Notes: generated by a model from the letters alone, not told the origin. Shown: positions 1 to 9,185, numbered from the stretch's first letter. The stretch: 64,000 nucleotides of DNA from CAVQWT01 sp963717705 (GCA_963717705.1 CAVQWT010000006.1:186001-250000), one strand, 5' to 3'. Program-made: numbers and translations.

Positions 1-77
1 GGCTGCGCACACGCCTCGCGGCGGCATCGATCCTTCGGCCCCCCCCCGGGGTACGACCCGTGCGCAAATTATTTTGT

Positions 78-126
78 CGCAATCCATTGCGCGACGGAGC
101 TCGAAGGCGAACAATGACATTGTCAT
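78..126. promoter_or_regulatory. two inverted repeats upstream of bactofilin gene
   Basis: Two short perfect inverted repeats lie in the 183 bases before the bactofilin gene. CGCAAT at 78-83 pairs with ATTGCG at 86-91 across two bases, and ATGACA at 114-119 pairs with TGTCAT at 121-126 across one base. The second is 57 bases before the start codon, a usual place for an operator or a short 5' UTR structure. No clear -35/-10 pair is visible. The regulator is unknown. Confidence 0.3.
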
Positions 127-183
127 AGCGGTTGGCTTCCCGCCGGCCGATCGCCCGGTCCCCCACCATCTGTAGGAGTCGCC

Positions 184-837
184 ATGTTCAGCCTACGCCG
201 CAACGACCGAACCGCCGAAGCGAAGGCCCCGCTGAAGCCCGCAATCTACGAACCCCCGGGAGTTCCGGCGCCAACCGCCGCGGGAGCGACGACACCTGAC
301 TCGCTGCTGACCCTGCCGCGCGACACTCCGCCGCGCCCACCCGGTGCCGCGCGCAGCGAGCCGCAGGCCCCGACCGTCGCGGCGGAGCCAGCCGCCGCGC
401 CGATTCCGCCGCCGCCGCCGCAGCCACAGGCGGCGGGCAGCAAGCTGTCCATCGGCGTCAACATCAAGCTCAAGGGTGTCGAAATCTCCGACTGCGACGT
501 CATGGTGATCGAGGGTCACGTCGAGGCAACCGTGCACAGCCACGTGATGGAGATCGCCAAGCCGGGAACGCTGAAGGGCACGGCGATGATCGACGTCGCC
601 GAGATTCACGGCGACTTCTCCGGCGAACTCACCGCCCGCACGCGACTCGTCGTCCATGCCACCGGCCGCGTGTCCGGCACCATCCGCTACGGCAAGCTGA
701 TCGTCGCCGAGGGCGGCGAGCTCAACGGCGACGTCAAGCGGCTGGATGCGGCGGACACCTCGACGCATCCGACGCGCGATGCGGCCCCCGGCGCGCCGTT
801 CGTCCTGGGGACGCCCGACGAGCGCGGAGCGCGTTGA
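184..837 (+). CDS. bactofilin (polymer-forming cytoskeletal protein)
   Basis: Bactofilins self-assemble without nucleotide into filaments that organise cell shape, polarity or envelope synthesis. The 217-residue product has a Pro/Ala-rich disordered N-terminus (about residues 20-85), then a glycine- and valine-rich beta-helical core (about 88-190) with the repeating pattern of bactofilins (KLKGVEISDCDVMVIEGHVE, then GTLKG, GDFSGEL and GRVSGTI turns). A short polar tail follows. A TAGGAG ribosome binding site lies just before the ATG. The gene stands alone and converges on leuA. A partner such as an M23 peptidase, often adjacent to bactofilins, is not visible here. Confidence 0.9.
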   Translation: MFSLRRNDRTAEAKAPLKPAIYEPPGVPAPTAAGATTPDSLLTLPRDTPPRPPGAARSEPQAPTVAAEPAAAPIPPPPPQPQAAGSKLSIGVNIKLKGVEISDCDVMVIEGHVEATVHSHVMEIAKPGTLKGTAMIDVAEIHGDFSGELTARTRLVVHATGRVSGTIRYGKLIVAEGGELNGDVKRLDAADTSTHPTRDAAPGAPFVLGTPDERGAR

Positions 838-966
838 GCGGGCCGCGGGCCGGCGCTTCATGCCGCGCACGGTCCGCAGCCGCAATCCCCGGTGTCAGCC
901 TCGCCGGGACCCCCCGGGTCCTCGGATGAGCTTGGCCCTCACCGGCGTTCTCCGCCCGTTACCGCG

Positions 967-2691
967 TCAGGCGTAGCTCACCTTCCGCGCGTCCGGCCGC
1001 ACCAGCATGCCCTGGGCGATGCCGCGGTTGACCGCGCTTACCACCGCGCGCAGCGTCGCGGTGACGATGTTCGGGTCGAAGCCGACGCCGTAGACGGTCT
1101 GCTCGGCGCCGATGCGCAGTTGCACGTAGGCGACCGCCGTTGCGTCCTCGCCCGCGCCGACGCCGTGCTCGTGGTAGTTCTGCACGTGGATGTCGAGCCC
1201 GCCGTCGACCCGCAGCGCGTGGACGAACGCATCGACGGGGCCGTTGCCCGACCCGGTGAGCTTCCACTCGACGCCATCGACCGCCAGGTGCGCCGTCAGC
1301 TGCTCGACGGTGCCGTCGGCGACGTTGTGAACCGCGCGGTGCCCGACGTAGGCGACCGGCAGCGTCGCGGCAACGTACTCGCGATCGAACGCGGCGCGGA
1401 TCTCCTCCGACGCGAGCTCCTTTCCCGTCGCGTCGGCGATCTTCTGCACCACCTGGCTGAACTCGATCTGCAGCAAGCGCGGCAGCGCGAGGCCGCAGTC
1501 GCGTTCGAGCAGGTACGCGATGCCGCCCTTGCCCGACTGGCTGTTGACCCGGATGACCGCATCGTACGTCCGGCCCACGTCGGCCGGGTCGATCGGCAGG
1601 TACGGGACGTCCCATACCAGGTCGCCGCGCGCGACCCGCACGGCGCGCTCGGCCAGGCCCTTCTTGATCGCGTCCTGGTGCGATCCCGAGAACGCGGTGA
1701 ACACGAGGTCGCCACCGTAGGGATGGCGCGGATGCACCGGCAGCTGGTTGCAGTGCTCCACCGTGCGGATGATCTCGTTGATGTCGGAGAAGTCGATGCC
1801 GGGATCGATGCCCTGCGTGAACAGGTTGAGCCCGAGCGTGACGAGGCACACGTTGCCGGTGCGCTCGCCGTTGCCGAACAGGCAGCCTTCGACCCGCTCG
1901 GCGCCGGCGAGCAGCGCGAGCTCGGCCGCGGCGACGCCGCAGCCGCGGTCGTTGTGCGGGTGCACCGACAGCACCACCGAGTCGCGGTGCGCGAGGTGGC
2001 GCGACATCCACTCGATCTGGTCGGCGTAGACGTTCGGCGTCGACATCTCGACCGTGGCCGGAAGATTGAGGATGACCTTGTGCCCGGGCGTCGGCCGCCA
2101 GACGTCGTTGACCGCGTCGCAGACCTCGATCGCATAGTCGAGCTCGGTGCCGGTGAAGCTCTCCGGCGAGTACTGGAACACCCAGTCGGTCTCCGGGCGC
2201 GCGGCGGCGCAATCGCGTATCACCCTGGCGCCCGCGACCGCGACGTCGCGGATGCCGGCGCGGTCCATCCCGAAGACGACGCGGCGCTGCGTCGTCGAGG
2301 TCGAGTTGTAGAGGTGGACGATCGCACGCCGCACCCCGCGCAGCGCCTCGAACGTGCGCCGGATCAGAGGCTCGCGCGACTGCGTCAGCACCTGCACGGT
2401 GACGTCGTCGGGAATCTGCTTCTCGTCGATCAGCTTGCGCACGAAGTCGAAATCGGTCTGCGACGCGGCCGGGAACCCGATCTCGATCTCCTTGTACCCC
2501 AGGCTGACGAGCAGGCGGAACAGCCGGAACTTGCGCTCGGCGTCCATCGGCTCGATCAGCGCCTGGTTGCCGTCGCGCAGGTCGACGCTGCACCACTGCG
2601 GTGCCCGGTCGATCACCCGCGAAGGCCATTGCCGGTCGGGCAAGGCGACGGTGGCGTAGGGCGGGTACTTGCGGGACGGGTCGATTCTCAT
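967..2691 (-). CDS. leuA: 2-isopropylmalate synthase, LeuA2 type
   Basis: Condenses acetyl-CoA with 2-oxoisovalerate, the first committed step of leucine synthesis. The 574-residue protein has the HMGL-like TIM barrel: catalytic Arg and metal Asp in SVDLRDGNQAL (about residue 36), the GFPAASQTDFDFVR segment typical of the longer LeuA2 subfamily, and metal ligands in HPHNDRGCG and NGERTGNVC. A regulatory LeuA dimer domain, the leucine-binding module, fills the C-terminus from about 430. Length and motifs fit LeuA2 rather than the ~515-residue E. coli form. It follows pssA on the same strand but has its own promoter and a leader peptide (2782-2880), so leucine control of expression is likely. 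Confidence 0.96.
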   Translation of the reverse strand: MRIDPSRKYPPYATVALPDRQWPSRVIDRAPQWCSVDLRDGNQALIEPMDAERKFRLFRLLVSLGYKEIEIGFPAASQTDFDFVRKLIDEKQIPDDVTVQVLTQSREPLIRRTFEALRGVRRAIVHLYNSTSTTQRRVVFGMDRAGIRDVAVAGARVIRDCAAARPETDWVFQYSPESFTGTELDYAIEVCDAVNDVWRPTPGHKVILNLPATVEMSTPNVYADQIEWMSRHLAHRDSVVLSVHPHNDRGCGVAAAELALLAGAERVEGCLFGNGERTGNVCLVTLGLNLFTQGIDPGIDFSDINEIIRTVEHCNQLPVHPRHPYGGDLVFTAFSGSHQDAIKKGLAERAVRVARGDLVWDVPYLPIDPADVGRTYDAVIRVNSQSGKGGIAYLLERDCGLALPRLLQIEFSQVVQKIADATGKELASEEIRAAFDREYVAATLPVAYVGHRAVHNVADGTVEQLTAHLAVDGVEWKLTGSGNGPVDAFVHALRVDGGLDIHVQNYHEHGVGAGEDATAVAYVQLRIGAEQTVYGVGFDPNIVTATLRAVVSAVNRGIAQGMLVRPDARKVSYA

Positions 2692-2712
2692 GGTCGGCTC
2701 TCTGGGCGCGGA

Positions 2713-2753
2713 CGAATTGCACGGATTCGCCGACCGATGCTCCGGCGGCGATC
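2713..2753 (-). promoter_or_regulatory. alternative hairpins in the leuA leader
   Basis: Between the leader peptide stop and leuA, the minus-strand RNA can form a GC-rich hairpin (plus coordinates 2724-2753): arms CGCCGCCG and CGGTCGGCG with a single bulged base and a GAGCAT loop. The CGAAT just after its 3' arm (2725-2729) can also pair with ATTCG at 2713-2717, giving a competing stem. No U-run follows, so this is not a classical intrinsic terminator. Control could act on translation or by Rho. The pairing is seen in the sequence; the regulatory role is inferred. Confidence 0.45.
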
Positions 2754-2781
2754 AGGGTACGGCTCGAATTGGGGGGGTGGT

Positions 2782-2880
2782 TTATGTGCGCGCGGGGCGC
2801 AGCAGAAGCAGCAGCAGGCCGCCCGAGAGGGAGGTCGGCGCGAGGAGCGCAGAGCGGCCGGAGGTGCGATCGCAACTCAT
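2782..2880 (-). CDS. leuA leader peptide with six consecutive leucine codons
   Basis: A 32-codon reading frame on the minus strand runs from ATG (2880-2878) to TAA (2784-2782), about 90 bases before leuA. It encodes nine leucines, six of them consecutive at residues 22-27 (CTG CTG CTG CTT CTG CTG), close to the end. This is the classical design of a leucine-sensing leader peptide, where ribosome stalling on uncharged tRNA-Leu changes RNA folding downstream. A candidate -10 box places the transcript start on or next to the ATG, so the peptide may be translated leaderlessly. No ribosome binding site is seen. The assignment rests on position and composition. Confidence 0.65.
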   Translation of the reverse strand: MSCDRTSGRSALLAPTSLSGGLLLLLLRPART

Positions 2881-2886
2881 GGCGGA

Positions 2887-2916
2887 ACTATAACCGCATT
2901 TTTCGCGCCGCCGCAA
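2887..2916 (-). promoter_or_regulatory. candidate promoter for leuA leader
   Basis: Read on the minus strand, TATAGT (plus 2887-2892) is preceded after an 18-base spacer by TTGCGG (2911-2916), a plausible sigma-70 pair. Six bases separate the -10 box from the leader ATG, so transcription should start on or beside that A. The AT-rich patch (2886-2904) stands out in a very GC-rich region. This would separate leuA from the upstream pssA transcript. Confidence 0.5.
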
Positions 2917-3021
2917 GGGCCCCGGCGCGGCGGGTTCCGGCCGCCCAGTGGCCCATCCGACCGTCCCGGCCGGGCTCCGCGGCCGGTTTCTGCCGTCGCC
3001 CTGGCGTGCGCCGCGCTCGCG

Positions 3022-3792
3022 CTAGGTCGGCGGCGGCTCCGGCACCCGACGCCGCTTCAGCCACATGTACGCCGACCCGACATAGCCGGACAGCGCGTAG
3101 ACCACGAAGCCGGCGAACAGCACGATCGCCGGCTGGTAGGACAGCAGCGCAAGGAAGATGACGATGGCGAAGATCGCGATGAACGGCACGCTCTTCTTGA
3201 GGTTGATCGTCTTGAACGAGTAGTACTTGACGTTGCTGACCATCGTCAGGCCGGCGAACAGCGTGATGCCCCAGGCCCAGCCGCGGACGCTGCCCGGATC
3301 GATGACGTAGTCGTCGATGATGTAGACGAAGCCAGCGACCAGCGCCGCCGCCGCGGGGCTCGGCATGCCGGTGAACCAGCGCTTGTCGGCGACCTCCAGC
3401 ATCGTGTTGAAGCGGGCGAGCCGCAGCGCGGCGCCGGCGCAGTAGACGAAGGCGGCGATCCAGCCGAGCTTGCCCATGCCCTTCAGCGTCCATTCGTAGA
3501 TGACCAGCGCGGGCGCCGCGCCGAAGCTCACCATGTCGGACAGGCTGTCGTACTCGGCGCCGAAAGCGCTCTGCGTCCGGGTCAGGCGCGCGACGCGGCC
3601 GTCGAGGCTGTCGAGCACCATGGCGACGAAGATCGCGATGGCGGCGTGCTCGAACCGCTGGTTCATCGCCTGCACGATGGCGTAGAACCCGGCGAACAGC
3701 GCGGCCGTCGTGAACAGGTTGGGCAGCAGGTAGATGCCGCGCCGGCGGATCCGGTTCTTCGCGAGCGCGCGCTGGGTGTCGAAGTCCGCCAT
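3022..3792 (-). CDS. pssA: CDP-diacylglycerol--serine O-phosphatidyltransferase
   Basis: Makes phosphatidylserine from CDP-diacylglycerol and L-serine in the inner membrane, the step before phosphatidylethanolamine. The 256-residue integral membrane protein has the CDP-alcohol phosphotransferase signature D-G-x2-A-R-x8-G-x3-D-x3-D, seen as LDGRVAR...FGAEYDSLSD at about residues 63-86, followed by several hydrophobic helices. This is the type II membrane form, not the soluble E. coli form. The gene lies just downstream of psd, which uses its product. Confidence 0.96.
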   Translation of the reverse strand: MADFDTQRALAKNRIRRRGIYLLPNLFTTAALFAGFYAIVQAMNQRFEHAAIAIFVAMVLDSLDGRVARLTRTQSAFGAEYDSLSDMVSFGAAPALVIYEWTLKGMGKLGWIAAFVYCAGAALRLARFNTMLEVADKRWFTGMPSPAAAALVAGFVYIIDDYVIDPGSVRGWAWGITLFAGLTMVSNVKYYSFKTINLKKSVPFIAIFAIVIFLALLSYQPAIVLFAGFVVYALSGYVGSAYMWLKRRRVPEPPPT

Positions 3793-3855
3793 GGTGTCAG
3801 CCCCTTTCGCGCATTGCGCCGCTCGCGCCGAGGCCGTCGATGGCGAACGCGCCGA

Positions 3856-4506
3856 TCATCGGGTCGGCAGCTCGGCGAGGATGGTGGACGTCGCGGCGAC
3901 CTTGTCGCCGACCGCCACCCGCGGCGTCGATTCCGGCGCCAGGTAGACGTCGACGCGGGAGCCGAAGCGGATGAAGCCGTAGCGCTGGCCGCGGCCGAGC
4001 CTGTCGCCGGTCTTCGCGTAGCAAAGGATGCGCCGCGCAACCAGACCTGCGACCTGCACGCAGGTCACGTCCTGCCCGGCCACCGTCGCGATGTGCATCG
4101 CGTTGCGCTCGTTCTCGAGCGACGCCTTGTCCAGCGCCGCGTTGACGAACGCGCCGGGGTGGTACCAGACGTTCATCACGACGCCGTCGACGGGGCTGCG
4201 GTTGCTGTGCACGTTGAAGACGTTCATGAACACGCTGATCTTGAGCGCGTCGCGCTCGAGCCAGGGATCGCGCGCCCGCTCCACCTTGACGATGCGGCCG
4301 TCGGCCGGCGACAGCACGGCATTGGCGCCCTGCGGCACGACCCGCGGGGGGTCGCGAAAGAACTGGACGACGAACAGCACGACCAGCCAGGCCAGCGCCG
4401 CGAGGAACCAAAGCCGCCCGAACGAGAGCGCCGCCGCGACGGCCAGGGCCACGGCGATGAACGGCCAGCCCTCGCGGGCGATGATCGGATGGGGATAGGA
4501 GGTCAC
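3856..4506 (-). CDS. psd: phosphatidylserine decarboxylase (short, archaeal-type)
   Basis: Decarboxylates phosphatidylserine to phosphatidylethanolamine. The 216-residue protein has two N-terminal membrane segments (about 15-55), the conserved FFRDPPR segment, SPADGRIV, and VFNVHSN. The self-cleavage site that makes the pyruvoyl group is the GS of RFGSRVDVY near the C-terminus. I chose the GTG at 4506 because the protein then opens with VTSYPHPIIAREGWPF, as in relatives; the frame also allows a TTG at 4518. It is 63 bases before pssA on the same strand. Confidence 0.94.
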   Translation of the reverse strand: MTSYPHPIIAREGWPFIAVALAVAAALSFGRLWFLAALAWLVVLFVVQFFRDPPRVVPQGANAVLSPADGRIVKVERARDPWLERDALKISVFMNVFNVHSNRSPVDGVVMNVWYHPGAFVNAALDKASLENERNAMHIATVAGQDVTCVQVAGLVARRILCYAKTGDRLGRGQRYGFIRFGSRVDVYLAPESTPRVAVGDKVAATSTILAELPTR

Positions 4507-4644
4507 GTCAGGCAGCAATATGCACCGATGCTCATTCTAGCATTGGCCCCGCCGCGCGCCCGGACCGCGTGGTCGACCGCCGGCGCTGGGATTCGCGGCG
4601 CTCCTGGACGCCATCGCGCCGGCCCGCGGCGGTCCCCGCAGCGG

Positions 4645-4944
4645 TCATTTGGCGCCGTCGTCGACCTGGCGCGCGCGCTCGGCAGCGCCCTGCAGCACCA
4701 TGCCCTCGACGGCACGCGCGCGGTCGACGGGGGCCGCGGACGACGGCGTCGCCGACGCCGCCTCGGCCGCAGGCTGGGCGCCGGGAGGCAGGCGGCCCGC
4801 CTCGCCCGTCGGCGCGACCGGCGGCCGCGCGCCGAGGAGTCCCATCTCGCGCAGCACCGTCCTGCCCAGCAGGGCGACAACCGCAAGCGCGAGCAGGATG
4901 ACGATCAGCCCGACCCAGCCACGCTGCCGTCGGCCCGTCCGCAT
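4645..4944 (-). CDS. hypothetical single-pass membrane protein
   Basis: A 99-residue protein with a basic N-terminus (MRTGRRQRG), one transmembrane helix (about residues 11-27), and an Ala/Pro-rich tail ending in a short charged helix (ARAVEGMVLQGAAERARQVD). A GGGTGAGGGG stretch lies just before the ATG. It sits between ilvC and psd, on the same strand as both, where other Betaproteobacteria often have a small uncharacterised gene. Function unknown. Confidence 0.6.
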   Translation of the reverse strand: MRTGRRQRGWVGLIVILLALAVVALLGRTVLREMGLLGARPPVAPTGEAGRLPPGAQPAAEAASATPSSAAPVDRARAVEGMVLQGAAERARQVDDGAK

Positions 4945-4982
4945 GCCCCTCACCCCGTTGCCGCCGGCCCCGGCGTCCGCGG

Positions 4983-5999
<1,017 letters not shown>

Positions 6000-6020
6000 T
6001 GTCCACTCCCCTCGTTCAAA

Positions 6021-6512
6021 TCAGACCCGCAGGATCCGCTCGCCCCGGCCGATCCCCGATGCGCCAGTGCGCACCGTCTCGAGGATCACGCCGGGCTCGA
6101 TGGCCTGCAGAAAGGCGTCGAGCTTGCTGCCCGTGCCGGTGAGTTCGATCGTGTAACTCTTGTCGGTCACGTCGAGGATGCGGCCGCGGAAGATGTCGGC
6201 GAGCCGCTTCATCTCGTCGCGGTCCTTCCCCGCCGCACGCACCTTCACCAGCATCAGCTCGCGCTCGATGTGATTGCCCTCGGTCAGGTCGACCACCTTG
6301 ACGACCTCGACCAGCTTGTTCAGCTGCTTGGTGATCTGCTCGATGACGTCGTCGGATCCGACGGTGACGATCGTCATCCGCGACATCGTCGCGTCCTCGG
6401 TCGGCGCGACCGTCAGCGACTCGATGTTGTAGCCCCGGGCGGAGAACAGGCCCGAGATGCGCGACAGCGCGCCCGCCTCGTTCTCGACCAGTATCGACAG
6501 GATGTGCCGCAT
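6021..6512 (-). CDS. ilvH: acetolactate synthase small (regulatory) subunit
   Basis: Regulatory subunit that binds IlvB, raises its activity and confers valine feedback inhibition. The 163 residues give an N-terminal ACT domain (MRHILSILVENEAGALSRIS, then GYNIESLTV at 28-36) and a C-terminal ALS regulatory domain (about 85-160, with RGRILDVTDKSYTIELTG). Only two bases separate the ilvB stop from this ATG, so the pair is translationally coupled. Could equally be named ilvN; the length fits the IlvH type. Confidence 0.97.
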   Translation of the reverse strand: MRHILSILVENEAGALSRISGLFSARGYNIESLTVAPTEDATMSRMTIVTVGSDDVIEQITKQLNKLVEVVKVVDLTEGNHIERELMLVKVRAAGKDRDEMKRLADIFRGRILDVTDKSYTIELTGTGSKLDAFLQAIEPGVILETVRTGASGIGRGERILRV

Positions 6513-6514
6513 GG

Positions 6515-8221
6515 TCACAGCTCCTCGGCCAGGATCATCTCGGTGAGCCCCTTGCCGCCGGGCACCATCGGGAACACGTTCTCGGTCTGGTCGGTGATGA
6601 AGTCCATGAAGACCAGCCGGTCCTTGAGCGCGAAGGCCTCCTTCAGCGCGCCCTCGACGTCGCCCGGCTTCTCGATCTTCATCCCGACGTGGCCGTAGGC
6701 CTCGGCGAGCTTGACGAAGTCCGGCAGCGCGTCCATGTACGACGCCGCGTAGCGGTTGCCGTAGAAGAACTCCTGCCACTGGCGGACCATGCCCATGTAC
6801 CGGTTGTTGAGGTTCACCAGCTTGATCGGCAGGTGGTACTGCTTGCAGGTCGAGAGCTCCTGGATGCACATCTGGATCGACGCCTCGCCGGTGACGCAGG
6901 CGACCGTCGCGTCCGGGTTGACCAGCTGCACGCCCATCGCCGCGGGCAGCCCGAAGCCCATGGTGCCGAGGCCGCCGGAGTTGATCCAGCGGCGCGGCTT
7001 GTCGAACTTGTAGTACTGCGCCGCCCACATCTGGTGCTGGCCGACGTCGGAGGTGATGAAGGCGTCGCCCCTGGTCAGCTCGTAGAGCTTCTCGACGACG
7101 AACTGCGGCTTGATCAGCGCGCTCTTGCGGTCGTAGCGCAGGCAGTCGCCGCGCTGCCATTCCTTGATCTCCGCCCACCAGGCCTTCAGCGCCGCGGGAT
7201 CGGGCCGCAGCGGCGATGACTCGATCAGCTTCAGCATCTCGTCGAGCACGTCGGCGACGTAACCGACGATCGGCACGTCGACCTTGACCCGCTTGGAAAT
7301 CGACGACGGATCGATGTCGATGTGGATGATCTTGCGGTCGGCACGGAAGAAGTGCTGCGGATTGCCGATCACGCGGTCGTCGAAGCGCGCGCCGATGGCG
7401 ATCAGCACGTCGCAGTGCTGCATCGCCATGTTCGACTCGACGGTGCCGTGCATGCCGAGCATGCCGGTGAACTGCGGGTCGGTGCCGGGGAACGCGCCCA
7501 GCCCCATCAGCGTGTTGGTGCACGGAAAGCCCAGCAGGCGGACGAGACGCGTCAGCTGCGGCGCGGCGTTGTTCAGGATCACGCCGCCGCCGGCGTAGAC
7601 CATCGGCCGCTTCGCCTCGAGCAGCAGCTGGACCGCCTTCTTGATCTGCCCCGAGTGCCCCTTGGTGACCGGGTTGTACGAGCGCAACGTGACCGACTTC
7701 GGGTAGCTGAACTCGGTCTTCGCCTGGGTGACGTCCTTCGGGATGTCGACCAGCACCGGGCCCGGTCGGCCGGTGTTGGCGAGGTAGAACGCCTTCTTGA
7801 TCGTGACCGCGAGGTCCTTGACGTCCTTCACCAGGAAGTTGTGCTTGACGCAGGGTCGCGTGATGCCGACGGTGTCGCACTCCTGGAACGCGTCCTGGCC
7901 GATCGCGTGGGTCGGAACCTGGCCGGTGAGGACGACCATCGGGATCGAGTCCATGTACGCCGTCGCGATGCCGGTCACCGCATTGGTGACGCCGGGTCCT
8001 GAAGTGACCAGCGCGACGCCGACCTTCTGCGACGAGCGCGAGTAGCCGTCGGCGGCGTGGACGGCGCCCTGCTCGTGCCGGACCAGCACGTGCTTGACCT
8101 GGTCCTGCTTGAAGAATTCGTCGTAGATGTTGAGCACCGCGCCGCCCGGGTATCCGAAGACGTAGTCGACGCCTTCTTCCTGCAGGCAGCGGATGACGAT
8201 TTCCGCACCGGAGAGTTGCAT
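6515..8221 (-). CDS. ilvB: acetolactate synthase large (catalytic) subunit
   Basis: Thiamine-diphosphate enzyme making 2-acetolactate or 2-aceto-2-hydroxybutyrate, the first common step to valine, leucine and isoleucine. The 568 residues show the three TPP-enzyme domains: the catalytic Glu in LVRHEQGAVHAADGY (about 47), the FAD/central domain, and the TPP motif GEASIQMCIQ...VNLNN. The Asp of the usual GDGS is Glu-Ala here, a variant I recall in betaproteobacterial IlvB. It opens the ilvBHC operon and is preceded by a strong hairpin. Confidence 0.97.
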   Translation of the reverse strand: MQLSGAEIVIRCLQEEGVDYVFGYPGGAVLNIYDEFFKQDQVKHVLVRHEQGAVHAADGYSRSSQKVGVALVTSGPGVTNAVTGIATAYMDSIPMVVLTGQVPTHAIGQDAFQECDTVGITRPCVKHNFLVKDVKDLAVTIKKAFYLANTGRPGPVLVDIPKDVTQAKTEFSYPKSVTLRSYNPVTKGHSGQIKKAVQLLLEAKRPMVYAGGGVILNNAAPQLTRLVRLLGFPCTNTLMGLGAFPGTDPQFTGMLGMHGTVESNMAMQHCDVLIAIGARFDDRVIGNPQHFFRADRKIIHIDIDPSSISKRVKVDVPIVGYVADVLDEMLKLIESSPLRPDPAALKAWWAEIKEWQRGDCLRYDRKSALIKPQFVVEKLYELTRGDAFITSDVGQHQMWAAQYYKFDKPRRWINSGGLGTMGFGLPAAMGVQLVNPDATVACVTGEASIQMCIQELSTCKQYHLPIKLVNLNNRYMGMVRQWQEFFYGNRYAASYMDALPDFVKLAEAYGHVGMKIEKPGDVEGALKEAFALKDRLVFMDFITDQTENVFPMVPGGKGLTEMILAEEL

Positions 8222-8241
8222 GAGTCAGCCTTTGTCGTGAT

Positions 8242-8259
8242 GGCGCCCGGAGGGGCGCC
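8242..8259 (-). promoter_or_regulatory. hairpin in front of ilvB
   Basis: A perfect 7-base-pair stem (GGCGCCC / GGGCGCC) with a four-base loop lies 20 bases before the ilvB start, just upstream of its AAAGG ribosome binding site. No U-run follows. It could limit ribosome access or be a remnant of attenuation. I found no branched-chain-rich leader peptide between it and 8500, so control by such a peptide is not supported. Confidence 0.4.
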
Positions 8260-8581
8260 GAAGCATTCACATTGCCCCGGGCACGCGCACACCCGCCTTC
8301 GCGGCGGCGATGGACGCACGTCGGGGACTGCAAAACTGCTCGGCGCGCATGGGGGTGACGCGCCCGCCTTGGGCTACGATCGGGTTTGGCCGCGATCCTG
8401 AAGGGCAAACCGGCATGGGTTCCGAGGGAGGCTTCGCCGCGCTTGTGACGCCGCGAAGGGAACGCAAGCCGTTTTTGCAGCACAGCATCGCTTCCGCAGA
8501 AACGACCCCGTAACCTTACCGTCGGTCGCGGCGGCGGTCAACCCCGCTGCACCGCACAACCGGCTTCCTTTCGACTCGCCC

Positions 8582-8587
8582 TATAAT
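8582..8587 (+). promoter_or_regulatory. consensus -10 box before the sigma-factor gene
   Basis: A perfect TATAAT occurs in an otherwise very GC-rich stretch, giving a predicted transcript start near 8594. No good -35 element is seen 16-18 bases upstream. The conserved protein-coding frame of the following gene begins only about 20 bases after this start, so the message would have little or no leader. Confidence 0.5.
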
Positions 8588-8681
8588 CGCCGCCGAACGT
8601 CCATCGAGCCCCGTCCTGGCCTCCCCCACCGAAATTTCGGCATTTCTCGCCCTCGTCGAGCGTCGCGCCTTCAAGCAGGCG

Positions 8682-9185
8682 ATGTTCGCGGTCCGCGACG
8701 AGGACAACGCGCTCGACATCGTCCAGGACGCGATGCTGAAGCTCGCCGAGAACTATGCGGGAAAGCCGGCGGCGGAGCTGCCGATGCTGTTCCAGCGGAT
8801 CCTGCAGAACACGATCCACGACCATTTCCGCCGCCAGAAGGTGAGAAATGCGTGGACGACGCTGCTGTCGGCACTGGGGAAAGGTGACGAAAAGGACGAC
8901 GATTTCGATCCGCTCGAAACTTTGCCGGCAAAAGCCGACTCCAACCAGCCGCCCGACCCGGCGGATCGGGTCCAGCAGTCGCAAACTGTGGCCATCATCG
9001 AGCAGGCCCTCTCGCGGCTGCCGGCGCGTCAACGGGAGGCGTTCCTGCTGCGTTATTGGGAAGAGCTGGATGTTGCCGAAACCGCGCAGGCGATGGGCTG
9101 CTCGGAAGGCAGCGTGAAAACGCACTGTTCCAGGGCAGTGCATGCGCTGTCCGAGATGCTCAAGGCCAAGGGACTGACGTTATGA
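8682..9185 (+). CDS. RNA polymerase sigma factor (sigma-70 family)
   Basis: A 167-residue sigma factor of the ECF-like class: region 2 (ALDIVQDAMLKLAENY, then LFQRILQNTIHDHFRRQ), an acidic linker, and region 4 (ALSRLPARQREAFLLRYWEELDVAETAQAMGCSEGSVKTH, a helix-turn-helix). The first ATG is at 8682, but the frame is open and protein-like further upstream (TEISAFLALVERRAFKQ), and relatives include this segment. The real start is probably near the CTG at 8616, since no in-frame ATG, GTG or TTG exists there. Its stop overlaps the next ATG (ATGA). The gene opens a sigma-DUF3619-DUF3106-RDD cluster known from Betaproteobacteria. Confidence 0.88.
   Translation: MFAVRDEDNALDIVQDAMLKLAENYAGKPAAELPMLFQRILQNTIHDHFRRQKVRNAWTTLLSALGKGDEKDDDFDPLETLPAKADSNQPPDPADRVQQSQTVAIIEQALSRLPARQREAFLLRYWEELDVAETAQAMGCSEGSVKTHCSRAVHALSEMLKAKGLTL

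Noticed and set aside
39..48. C-run near the window start
   Set aside because: Homopolymer of about ten C, prone to length error, no function needed.
8267..8488. Small minus-strand frame as an ilv leader peptide
   Set aside because: Only a few scattered Val/Ile/Leu residues and no run of branched-chain codons; it does not look like an attenuator peptide.
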